A DNA stretch of 9,113 bases, taken from assembly GCA_003484685.1 (NCBI GenBank), contig DNBB01000019.1:1-9113 (forward strand), in the 5' to 3' direction. The stretch is from Candidatus Babelota bacterium. GTDB lineage: Bacteria > Babelota > Babeliae > Babelales > Babelaceae. A program made the translations under genes and the position numbers. Positions 1-6,388 of this stretch are shown here, one piece after another. Numbering within the stretch: the first letter of the stretch is position 1; each line of letters starts with the position of its first letter. The notes under the pieces were generated by a model, which did no database searches, was not told the DNA's origin, and saw nothing but the letters and a program-made list of their open reading frames with translations.

Positions 1-56
1 TAAAGTCCGCTACTCAGGCTTACAAAAAAAAGAAATATAATATTTTTATAAGTCAT
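1..56 (-). CDS. 5' fragment of a probable secreted protein (cut by left edge)
   Basis: An ATG at 54-56 on the minus strand opens a frame that stays open for 18 codons to the window edge, reading MTYKNIIFLFFVSLSSGL. A strong Shine-Dalgarno GAGGAG (complement of 65-70) lies 8 nt upstream, almost the same arrangement as at the ankyrin gene's start. The peptide has a Lys at position 4 followed by a hydrophobic run (IIFLFFVSL) and small residues, the layout of a Sec signal peptide or N-terminal membrane anchor. The body of the protein is outside the window, so no function can be given. It follows the deacylase gene on the same strand after about 84 nt and may have its own promoter. What is seen is the ribosome site and the open frame; export is inference from a short peptide. 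Confidence 0.6.
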   Translation of the reverse strand, partial: MTYKNIIFLFFVSLSSGL

Positions 57-90
57 CACAAAAACTCCTCTATTGCACATCTTACTAAGT

Positions 91-96
91 ATCATA
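91..96 (-). promoter_or_regulatory. Candidate -10 element for the left-edge secreted gene
   Basis: On the minus strand this reads TATGAT, close to the sigma-70 -10 consensus, and sits about 35 nt upstream of the left-edge ATG in the AT-rich gap after the deacylase stop codon. No convincing -35 hexamer stands 16-18 nt further upstream, so the assignment is weak. The gene could instead be read through from the deacylase operon. Confidence 0.3.
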
Positions 97-140
97 CAAA
101 AAGAGGATATTCCGTTTCTAGTATTACCCCGTCGCTCTCA

Positions 141-656
141 CTAAAGCCCAGGTATTTTAAAGACCCAGATTTCTCGTCCAAGCACTTTTACAAATCGCAC
201 AAAATCGGTTGATAAAAGCTGCAACGTTGCAGTATTTTGCAGCGGATGGAAACAGACAAATTCTGCTTGTGTTAGGTTGCGATCAAGTACAAATGTTACT
301 TCATGCGCCGTATCAAACAATAGGCCAAATGGTGTTACTGAACCCGGCTCAACGGCCAACAAACGATACATATCTTCAGGCTTGCCAAACGAAAACTTAG
401 CAACACCTAGCTCTTGGGCCAACCGCTTAAGATCGACTCGCATTTCTTCAGCCACCGAGACCAAAAAAAATTGCTTTCTCTTCTGGTCTTGCAAAAAAAG
501 ATTCTTGGTATGGGCACCGGGTATGATAATCTCGCGCCCTTGGCATTGCAGAGTCTCACCAACACGAAATACTGGGTCATGCTCAAATAAACGGTACAAA
601 ATCTCGTGCTGCTCCAAAAACTCGAATAATTGCGTCTGTTGTGCTGACTTATTCAT
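141..656 (-). CDS. Standalone prolyl-tRNA editing deacylase, YbaK/ProXp (PrdX-like) family
   Basis: A 171-aa cytoplasmic single-domain protein of the YbaK/INS-like trans-editing family. These enzymes hydrolyse wrongly charged aminoacyl-tRNA; the ProXp-ala/PrdX branch clears Ala-tRNAPro made by prolyl-tRNA synthetase. Visible hallmarks are PGAHTKNLFL at about 46-55 with the conserved Lys51, the PGSVTPFGL stretch at 104-112, and FHPLQNTAT at 136-144. The VDLKRLAQELG segment near 74-84 also fits the PrdX type. The length matches the family (about 160-175 aa). The start is the ATG at 654-656, with an AAGG-like site about 10 nt upstream. It begins 21 nt after the ABC-F stop codon on the same strand, so the two are probably cotranscribed. 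The family assignment is secure from motifs. The exact substrate (Ala-, Cys- or another mischarged tRNA) is inferred from resemblance to the PrdX branch. Confidence 0.88.
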   Translation of the reverse strand: MNKSAQQTQLFEFLEQHEILYRLFEHDPVFRVGETLQCQGREIIIPGAHTKNLFLQDQKRKQFFLVSVAEEMRVDLKRLAQELGVAKFSFGKPEDMYRLLAVEPGSVTPFGLLFDTAHEVTFVLDRNLTQAEFVCFHPLQNTATLQLLSTDFVRFVKVLGREIWVFKIPGL

Positions 657-677
657 GTACCCGACCTTATAACTGCT

Positions 678-2558
678 CTAGACTAAAATATTATAATAGT
701 GCGCTTGTTTTTGTTCCCACTCATTAACCACCAACTCAAGCTCCTTTTTATGCTGTTGTAGGCGTTCAACAAGTTGCGCGTACTCCGGCGTGCCATATGC
801 ATGCTCAACAAAAAGCATCTCGGCTTTGTAAACCTGCTCTTCTAACTTGGTAATACGCCGTTCAAGCGCCGTGATTTCTTTTTTTAAACTTTTAATAGTT
901 GCATGCTCTTGTGCAAGCGATACATTTTTTTGGTCAGAAGAAACCGCTACCGACGGGCCGTGAGCTACAACAGTTTTTGTCTGTTGACGGTAGGCATTAT
1001 AGTTTCCATGATACAAGGCCCCACCATCAGGACGCAGCTCAAAAATATGAGTAGCAAGTTGATTAACAAAATCATGATCGTGAGAAACAAAGACAATAGT
1101 GCCATCAAACGCTTGCAACGCGGTAAGCAACACCTCTTTTGACTGAATATCTAGATGGTTTGTTGGCTCATCCAATACCAAAAAGTTTGCCCCCTTAAGC
1201 AGCACGGTCACCATGCAAAGCCGATTTTTTTCGCCGCCGCTCAAGACACCAATTTTTTTGTTAACATCATCCCCTTCAAACAAGAATGAACCAAGCAATC
1301 CTCGGATGCGGGAACGATTACCATCTGGCGCCACCGAATCTACATATTCCAAAATCGACATATACTGATTCAAGACAGCATTCTGATCTTGGGCAAACGA
1401 TGCAAGGACCACATGATCGCCCAGGGTAATTGTCCCAGAATAATTAGTATAATCGCCATTCAAGCACCCAAGCAATGTCGACTTTCCCGTTCCATTCGGT
1501 GCAACAAGCGCGATCTTTTGTCCACGTTCAATCGTAAGATTGAGCCCCTTGAACACCTGGTGCGATCCAAAATTATATCCAACATTTTTGGCCGTGCATA
1601 CAATTCGTGCCGAGCGCGCTGCATGCGGTAGTGCAATTTTGATTGGCTTTGGCTTTGGCGGAAGTGTAATGCGTTGTATGCGATTCACCTCTTTGAGCAT
1701 TGCCTGAGCCACCTGCGCTTTACTCGCCGATGCACGAAAACGTTGAATGGTTGCCATTTTTTGGGTGATCTCACGTTGCTGCTGTTCGTATTGAACGTAA
1801 AGCAACTCAAGATCCTTGGATTTTTGTTCGCGATATTTTGTGTAGCCGCCAGTATAGATACGTGCTTTTCCAAACTCTAACTCGATAGTCGACTCACACA
1901 AAGCATCCAGAACATAGCGCTCATGGCAAACAAGTAAGAAGCCCGATGGCAAAGATTTGAGATATTCAACGAACCAATCTTTAGTCTGCAAATCAAGATG
2001 ATTGGTCGGCTCATCAAACAAATAAAAATCTGATCCGCTCATCATCAACTGCGCTAACACAACACGCATCCCCCAACCAAGACTTAATTGAGAAACAGGC
2101 TTTCGCATCATACCTTCGGAGAATCCAAGCCCAATAAGTATATCATGTACCATGCGCTCAACATGTGCCGGCGTATACAGCTGCAACTGCTCTTGAACTC
2201 GATTATACTGGTCAACCAAGACATCTTGATACTCATGTTCCAGCAAATATTCCAAGCGTTCCGCCTCAGTGCGCAACTGCGCCAGCTTTCCGCAACCCGC
2301 AAACGTCTCATCAAACACCGAACGACTTGATCGCAAAAGAATTTCTTGTGGAAGATACCCAATCGAAACGCCACCTTGAACTTCAATAGACCCTTGATCA
2401 AGGGCTAATTGGCCAGCACAAAGCTTTAGCAACGTTGATTTACCCGCCCCGTTAACACCAACCAAGCCAATCCGTTTGCGCGTATCAATTTGCAGATCAA
2501 CCGAATCTAAAATATCCTTATCCCCTAATGCCAGGGACGCATTACGCAGCGTAATCAT
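678..2558 (-). CDS. ABC-F family ATPase (YheS/Uup/YdiF-like translation factor)
   Basis: A 626-aa soluble protein with two ABC ATPase domains and no membrane segment. ABC-F proteins bind the ribosomal E site and free stalled ribosomes or, in some branches, protect against antibiotics. Domain 1 has Walker A GVNGAGKST (34-42), Q-loop Gln71, signature LSLGW (158-162), Walker B with Glu183 in FDEPTNHLD, and switch His212. A charged interdomain linker follows at about 235-310. Domain 2 has APNGTGKST (353-361), Gln390, LSGGE (439-443), Glu464 and His493. A coiled-coil tail of YheS/Uup type covers about 545-620. The frame opens at a TTG four codons earlier, but I chose the ATG at 2556-2558 because ABC-F proteins typically begin MITLRN-like; neither start has a clear ribosome site. 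The first signature has Leu where Gly is usual. It leads the deacylase gene. The family is certain; the subfamily and any resistance role are not. Confidence 0.93.
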   Translation of the reverse strand: MITLRNASLALGDKDILDSVDLQIDTRKRIGLVGVNGAGKSTLLKLCAGQLALDQGSIEVQGGVSIGYLPQEILLRSSRSVFDETFAGCGKLAQLRTEAERLEYLLEHEYQDVLVDQYNRVQEQLQLYTPAHVERMVHDILIGLGFSEGMMRKPVSQLSLGWGMRVVLAQLMMSGSDFYLFDEPTNHLDLQTKDWFVEYLKSLPSGFLLVCHERYVLDALCESTIELEFGKARIYTGGYTKYREQKSKDLELLYVQYEQQQREITQKMATIQRFRASASKAQVAQAMLKEVNRIQRITLPPKPKPIKIALPHAARSARIVCTAKNVGYNFGSHQVFKGLNLTIERGQKIALVAPNGTGKSTLLGCLNGDYTNYSGTITLGDHVVLASFAQDQNAVLNQYMSILEYVDSVAPDGNRSRIRGLLGSFLFEGDDVNKKIGVLSGGEKNRLCMVTVLLKGANFLVLDEPTNHLDIQSKEVLLTALQAFDGTIVFVSHDHDFVNQLATHIFELRPDGGALYHGNYNAYRQQTKTVVAHGPSVAVSSDQKNVSLAQEHATIKSLKKEITALERRITKLEEQVYKAEMLFVEHAYGTPEYAQLVERLQQHKKELELVVNEWEQKQAHYYNILV

Positions 2559-2601
2559 GAAGTAAAACAACCCACAAAGAAGAGCAAAAAATGATCCATA
2601 C

Positions 2602-2620
2602 CTCTCTAGTATACAGAGAG
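2602..2620 (-). promoter_or_regulatory. Candidate -10 inside an inverted repeat upstream of the ABC-F gene
   Basis: In the 175-bp gap between the phospholipase stop and the ABC-F start, CTCTCT (2602-2607) and AGAGAG (2615-2620) form an inverted repeat around a 7-nt centre that includes the palindrome GTATAC. On the minus strand this centre supplies TATACT, a good -10 hexamer, about 50 nt before the ABC-F ATG. The -35 region is poor (TTTAAT at 17-nt spacing). It could be a promoter with an overlapping operator, or a weak hairpin ending phospholipase transcription. The lack of an immediate T run argues against a classic terminator. Confidence 0.35.
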
Positions 2621-2733
2621 AAGAGAGAAAATTAAAAATCAGGGAACATTACACTGTTTTAAGGCGCGCATACCAACCACTTATACCAGTACAATAACAA
2701 AATAATATGAAGCAGAGTAATTCTTCCCCCACA

Positions 2734-4596
2734 TTATTTTACTTGATTACGCGCAAGCTTACGGTTAACAATTTGGCTTAAGATATTTTTTATTTCTGGA
2801 GTAACATCACGCACGCCTTGCGCATATAATCCCGATAAAAGATCAATTTGTTCAGGTGTGTAACTCAGGTTAAACGTATTCAAAAATCCATTTTTAGATG
2901 TATCCCGCGGATCAAAGGCGGAATAATTAGGATTTTTGGTCAACGGTAGATACATTACAATAGGTGCCTTAGTGTTATTTGGCCCATCATCAAACACCGA
3001 ATAAACATGTTCATTAATTGCTAACCGCTTAGGGTCGTTTTTACTTACCGTACGATCAAGCCGTGGAAATGGCAAACTATGCAAGCGCGCATAATCCTCA
3101 TTGGCCAAAAATTCATGCGCATCAAGACTTTCTGCCACATCAAAAACAATAATCAAGTCAAGGTCACGGTACATAAGCGGTACAACCGGCACCCCAAATG
3201 CTATCCCTGCATCAACAAATGGTACTTGCCGGCGCTTAGTAAGATGCCCCGGGAGTTGATACATAAAATTATTTTCCCATGATACGCCAAACGGTGGCCG
3301 ATTATTGCAAGCCATCGAATCAACACCAAGACCTTTGGCTAATTCAAGCTGTACCCGGGCAGTTTTATCAATAAAACCTTTTAAAAGATCGTTTACTGGT
3401 CCCACAGGCAAGAAATTATGGCGATAAGCTTCTTCAAAAGATACAGAAAACGCTGAACCGAAGATGGCCATACACTCACCAAGCGAAATTGGCGATGGAT
3501 AGGCAACTGAATCGCCCCCATTAAATGGTCTACCCCATGCCCACGCAGGCACCGCCCCGCGCGAAGCATACGATGCCACCTCAAATGGCGTAAATTCATA
3601 CCAATCATAAACGCCGCAAACGCGATCGCGTGGATGCACAGCCGTAAAAATTGGTAAAGGCTTTTGCCCATCTTTTACCATTGGCTCCATTGAAGCAAGA
3701 TTGAGATTGATATAATTTTTGAGCTGCTCAGGAGTAAACAACGAAGCACCAAGCAAAATACCATACAGATCAATGGCCGAAAAAACGCCACCAAAATTTT
3801 GCTCGACACCAAGGCCTTCAACTAAAAGGTCATTCATCACAAGTTTTTTGATAATAACATCTGCAACTAACGATGATATTGATGCAAGCATTTCAAGTTT
3901 TTGATTCAGCGGCGCACCCAACACGGCACGGCTTACCCGTTTTTTAAAATCACCAACAAACGCTTGGTAAGATAATGCCGTGATCGCCCACGGGGCTACC
4001 GCCCACGTCGCACCAGAAAGTGTTGCAAGATACAACGATGCATCCAAAATCCCCTGCTTTTCAAGCTCCGTTAATGCACCCGCAAGCGCGCACATGGCAC
4101 GAAAGCCACCGCCGCTGCAACAGATTCCCACACGAGGCATTGCAACATCAGAAATTGGTTTACCTATTAATCGTTCTATGGCTTGTTTTGCCTTGGCAGA
4201 ACGCACCTGCGTATAGGCAACCTCCTCAGGCGCCATCTCAAACTCTTGGGCAAAGCGTCTGACTGTAGCACTACGCCCATAATACGGGTTTTTATCAACA
4301 AAACTATTTATGGTCACCCGTATCTGCTGTAGGATCGTATCAGTGACCGAAACGCCAGTTTGATACAACTCCTGGACAATGCGTTCAAATTCGCCACGCA
4401 ATGGCTCAACAACTTTGCTCGATTCTTGATTAATTTTATTAATAACTTCTTCTGGTAGCCGCAAAACCTGCTGAAAAACCTCAGGGGCATTTCGCAGATG
4501 ACATCCTAAATCAAAGATTTGACAATCTTCTCGCGCAAAAAGCCCACCGAACAAGCAAAGAAACGGCACAAAACGTGCAACTAGACAGACCTCCAT
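2734..4596 (-). CDS. Secreted cPLA2-like phospholipase / lysophospholipase
   Basis: A 620-aa protein with a probable Sec signal peptide (hydrophobic residues about 4-20, likely cleavage near A21) and a catalytic domain of the cytosolic phospholipase A2 / fungal phospholipase B type. This fold cleaves acyl chains from glycerophospholipids with a Ser-Asp dyad. SGGGFRAM at 161-168 gives the glycine-rich oxyanion loop and the conserved Arg166. LSGATW at 193-198 matches the GLSGSTW nucleophile elbow, making Ser194 the likely nucleophile. VDAGIAFGVPV at 461-471 followed by DLDLIIVFD at 478-486 matches the catalytic Asp segment, giving Asp462. No C2 domain is visible; residues about 30-150 are helical and unassigned. 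The ATG at 4594-4596 has AAGGAG 8 nt upstream. It is divergent from the ankyrin gene. I infer secretion and action on host membranes; the exact substrate is unknown. A patatin is less likely, since the elbow and Asp context fit cPLA2. Confidence 0.85.
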   Translation of the reverse strand: MEVCLVARFVPFLCLFGGLFAREDCQIFDLGCHLRNAPEVFQQVLRLPEEVINKINQESSKVVEPLRGEFERIVQELYQTGVSVTDTILQQIRVTINSFVDKNPYYGRSATVRRFAQEFEMAPEEVAYTQVRSAKAKQAIERLIGKPISDVAMPRVGICCSGGGFRAMCALAGALTELEKQGILDASLYLATLSGATWAVAPWAITALSYQAFVGDFKKRVSRAVLGAPLNQKLEMLASISSLVADVIIKKLVMNDLLVEGLGVEQNFGGVFSAIDLYGILLGASLFTPEQLKNYINLNLASMEPMVKDGQKPLPIFTAVHPRDRVCGVYDWYEFTPFEVASYASRGAVPAWAWGRPFNGGDSVAYPSPISLGECMAIFGSAFSVSFEEAYRHNFLPVGPVNDLLKGFIDKTARVQLELAKGLGVDSMACNNRPPFGVSWENNFMYQLPGHLTKRRQVPFVDAGIAFGVPVVPLMYRDLDLIIVFDVAESLDAHEFLANEDYARLHSLPFPRLDRTVSKNDPKRLAINEHVYSVFDDGPNNTKAPIVMYLPLTKNPNYSAFDPRDTSKNGFLNTFNLSYTPEQIDLLSGLYAQGVRDVTPEIKNILSQIVNRKLARNQVK

Positions 4597-4634
4597 CTCC
4601 CAGGCTCCTTGTACTCACTCCCCCATTTTGTTTG

Positions 4635-4664
4635 ATTGTACAAAGGCGACATTGCAAAATGCAA
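4635..4664 (-). promoter_or_regulatory. Sigma-70-type promoter for the phospholipase gene
   Basis: Read on the minus strand, TTGCAT (4659-4664) is followed by an 18-nt spacer and TACAAT (4635-4640). Transcription would start about 30 nt upstream of the phospholipase ATG, leaving room for the AAGGAG ribosome site. The -35 half lies inside the inverted repeat TTGCA-AAA-TGCAA (4652-4664). The spacing and hexamer are near-identical to those of the divergent ankyrin promoter. Confidence 0.5.
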
Positions 4665-4676
4665 GTGCTGCAAAAT
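4652..4676. repeat. TTGCA inverted repeat with direct copy, possible operator
   Basis: The spacer between the divergent genes contains a perfect inverted repeat, TTGCA-AAA-TGCAA (4652-4664), and the octamer TGCAAAAT occurs twice 16 nt apart (4653-4660 and 4669-4676). The repeat overlaps the -35 of the phospholipase promoter, the position expected of a repressor or activator site. Such short AT-rich repeats can arise by chance, and no regulator gene is in view. Confidence 0.3.
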
Positions 4677-4777
4677 TATCCATTTCATAAAAGTTTTTAG
4701 CGTATTTAAAGATAAGAAAAAGACGGATTGGCAAGCACCCGAAATCAATTTAAAAAACAACCCATCCTTGTTATTAA

Positions 4778-4807
4778 TTGCAAATTCGAAAAAAAATTTA
4801 ATATACT
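4778..4807 (+). promoter_or_regulatory. Sigma-70-type promoter for the ankyrin gene
   Basis: TTGCAA (4778-4783), an 18-nt spacer and TATACT (4802-4807) form a good promoter. It is followed by an about 30-nt leader carrying AGGAG (4831-4835), 8 nt before the ankyrin ATG. The A-rich spacer may add curvature or UP-like effects. Of the promoters proposed here it is the best match to consensus. Confidence 0.6.
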
Positions 4808-4843
4808 AATAGTAGTTTCATTAAAAACAGAGGAGATTTATCA

Positions 4844-6271
4844 ATGTGTACCCGATCTATTTTTTTCAAGACCATTCTTTTATTTTTACCCGTTGTCGCT
4901 GTTTCATTTACCTATTCGGTAGCAAACCAAAAAACAGAAAAATGGTTTAATGCCGTTAAAAAAGGAAATATTATTGAAGTAAAAAAACTGTTAAGAAGCC
5001 ATCCTGAAGATAAAATCTTTGACCTCCTTTCTGCTACAAACAAATATGGCCAAACAGTTCTTTATTTAGCCTCCAACTATCACCATCCTGAAATAACTGA
5101 AACACTACTCCAACATTGTCCTCAAGACAAAATTTATAAGTACATTTCTATGCAAGCCAAGAACGGGAAAACCGCTCTTCATGCAGCCCATTATTTTGTC
5201 AAAAATAAAGATGCCAAAACAGAAAAAACCCTATTGAAATATTGTCCTCAAGACAGGGTTTTCGAATACCTTTCTATTCAAGACGAAAACGGCCAAACAG
5301 CTCTCCATACTGCCATCAGAGATAATTCGATTGAAATGGTGGATGTTCTATTAGAACATTGTCCTCAAGACAAAATTTATATGTATATCTCAGCTCAAGA
5401 CAATACGAGGCAAACGGCTCTTCATACTGCTGCTAGCCATAGATTATCGCAACTAATAAAAACGTTGCTAAAAGCCTGTCCACCAAACAAAATTTATAAT
5501 TACATTTCTATCCAAGATGAAACTGGGTCAACAGCACTTCACCTCGCAGTTCTGGATGATCGTTTTCGCAACATAGAAACGCTTTTAGAATATTGCCCAC
5601 AAGATGAGATTTCTAACTACCTTTCTATTCAAGACCAAAATGGGCAAACGGCGTTTGATCTTGCCATTAACGTTGCCAATGAATTTGATTTTTCTAGTGA
5701 AATTGAAGACTATAGAACAATAAAAACTTTCCTAGCAAAGTCCGAATCAGCAATATTTTCTATCTCTGAAAACGGGAAAGGCGTAATAACGGCAACCATA
5801 AACAGGAATATCGCTCAAGACATTTTTAGATTATTAAAAAACATGTATGAAAATCTAAAAAATGAATCCGAAGTAGATTTTTTCACAATTTTAAACGCTA
5901 TCAAAGAATCTCTCTTTACAATTTTTGCTTACTGTATCTTTGATGAAGAAAAAATTCATACGATTACCGAAGCAGAAAAACAAGCACTCAATCGACAAGT
6001 GGAAGCATTGCTCGATAACGATACGGAGACTGCTGTTCCAACTTTAATTAGCGACTACTTTAAAGTTCTGACAAAACAACAATTGGTAAACGAATATAAA
6101 CAAGCTGATATCGGCCCTGAATACTTTGGTACTCCATGGCAACTGCACTTTGAAATAACAACCCAAAAACTCAATAAGGGCGCATTCAAACCTACAGCAA
6201 GTAAAGATCTTCTATATATGCAAAAGAACCTAAAGGAAGCGCGGGAAAAGGGATATTTTTCTGACATTTAA
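4844..6271 (+). CDS. Secreted ankyrin-repeat protein with extended 39-residue units
   Basis: A 475-aa protein. Residues 1-27 form a Sec signal peptide (MCTRSIFFK, then a hydrophobic run, probable cleavage after SVA at 25-27). Residues about 35-285 are ankyrin repeats. Six units begin at residues 53, 92, 134, 173, 212 and 251, each with a CPQDKIY-like opening (HPED in the first), then YIS-QD, a turn NGQTALH, and a helix pair ending in LL. Their period is 39 residues (42 once) instead of the canonical 33. Residues about 286-475 are charged, probably helical, and match nothing I recognise. Ankyrin repeats bind proteins, and those of intracellular bacteria often target host proteins. AGGAG lies 8 nt before the ATG, and a strong terminator follows the stop. 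The gene is AT-rich: I counted 18/60 and 16/60 GC at 5701-5760 and 5881-5940, against about 30/60 in samples of neighbouring genes. The partner and destination are unknown. Confidence 0.85.
   Translation: MCTRSIFFKTILLFLPVVAVSFTYSVANQKTEKWFNAVKKGNIIEVKKLLRSHPEDKIFDLLSATNKYGQTVLYLASNYHHPEITETLLQHCPQDKIYKYISMQAKNGKTALHAAHYFVKNKDAKTEKTLLKYCPQDRVFEYLSIQDENGQTALHTAIRDNSIEMVDVLLEHCPQDKIYMYISAQDNTRQTALHTAASHRLSQLIKTLLKACPPNKIYNYISIQDETGSTALHLAVLDDRFRNIETLLEYCPQDEISNYLSIQDQNGQTAFDLAINVANEFDFSSEIEDYRTIKTFLAKSESAIFSISENGKGVITATINRNIAQDIFRLLKNMYENLKNESEVDFFTILNAIKESLFTIFAYCIFDEEKIHTITEAEKQALNRQVEALLDNDTETAVPTLISDYFKVLTKQQLVNEYKQADIGPEYFGTPWQLHFEITTQKLNKGAFKPTASKDLLYMQKNLKEAREKGYFSDI
5000..5659 (+). repeat. 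In-gene tandem repeats encoding six ankyrin units (about 117-nt period)
   Basis: Six diverged tandem copies encode residues 53-272 of the ankyrin protein. DNA identity is strongest at the start of each unit: a 27-nt stretch is identical at 5112-5138 and 5355-5381, exactly 243 nt apart (two units), and its core recurs in the unit at 5243. A stretch around TACCTTTCTATTCAAGAC is likewise shared near 5269 and 5619. Retained nucleotide identity suggests fairly recent duplication or gene conversion among units. Confidence 0.8.
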
Positions 6272-6280
6272 AAGCGACAC

Positions 6281-6316
6281 AAACAATGAAGGGCTGCATG
6301 CAGCCCTTCATTGTTT
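6281..6316 (+). terminator. Intrinsic terminator: 36-nt perfect palindrome after the ankyrin gene
   Basis: Nine nt after the ankyrin stop codon two 18-nt arms, AAACAATGAAGGGCTGCA and its exact complement, meet without a spacer at 6298/6299. In RNA this folds into a long stem with a GC-rich upper part and a tight loop around CATG. The run TTTT (6314-6317) closes the right arm and A residues flank the left arm. It should end ankyrin transcription and separate it from lepA. The symmetrical A/T flanks would allow function from the other strand too. Confidence 0.8.
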
Positions 6317-6347
6317 TCACTACATACCGCCTTTTTGTTGTATTTAG

Positions 6348-6388
6348 TCGGCAATGAAAAATAGACTCTACGGATGATCCATTGCCGA
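6348..6388 (+). promoter_or_regulatory. Hairpin-forming inverted repeat in the lepA leader
   Basis: TCGGCAATG (6348-6356) and CATTGCCGA (6380-6388) are exact complements around a 23-nt loop, extendable by a G-U and an A-U pair. The loop also contains GGATGATCC. No T run follows, so it is not a standard terminator. It lies about 80 nt before the lepA ATG, where it could be an operator or a leader RNA structure. I could not place a convincing lepA promoter; the leader has no better -35/-10 pair. Confidence 0.4.

Noticed and set aside
277..672. 131-codon plus-strand frame opposite the deacylase gene
   Set aside because: It is antisense to a gene with clear family motifs, and its own translation is low-complexity and unrecognisable.
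2559..2570. TTG start giving the ABC-F protein four extra residues
   Set aside because: No ribosome site precedes it, and ABC-F proteins usually begin at the MITLRN-like methionine encoded at 2556-2558.
2559..2733. Possible tRNA or small RNA in the gap before the ABC-F gene
   Set aside because: No cloverleaf, TTCRANYC-like arm or stable long hairpin is visible; only the short CTCTCT/AGAGAG repeat stands out.
2734..4596. Lipoprotein interpretation of the phospholipase leader
   Set aside because: Cys25 after the hydrophobic run is preceded by ARED, which is not a lipobox, so ordinary signal peptidase I cleavage is more likely.
5000..5659. CRISPR-like array because of regular spacing
   Set aside because: The repeats are in frame, diverged, and encode ankyrin units; there are no unique spacers between identical repeats.
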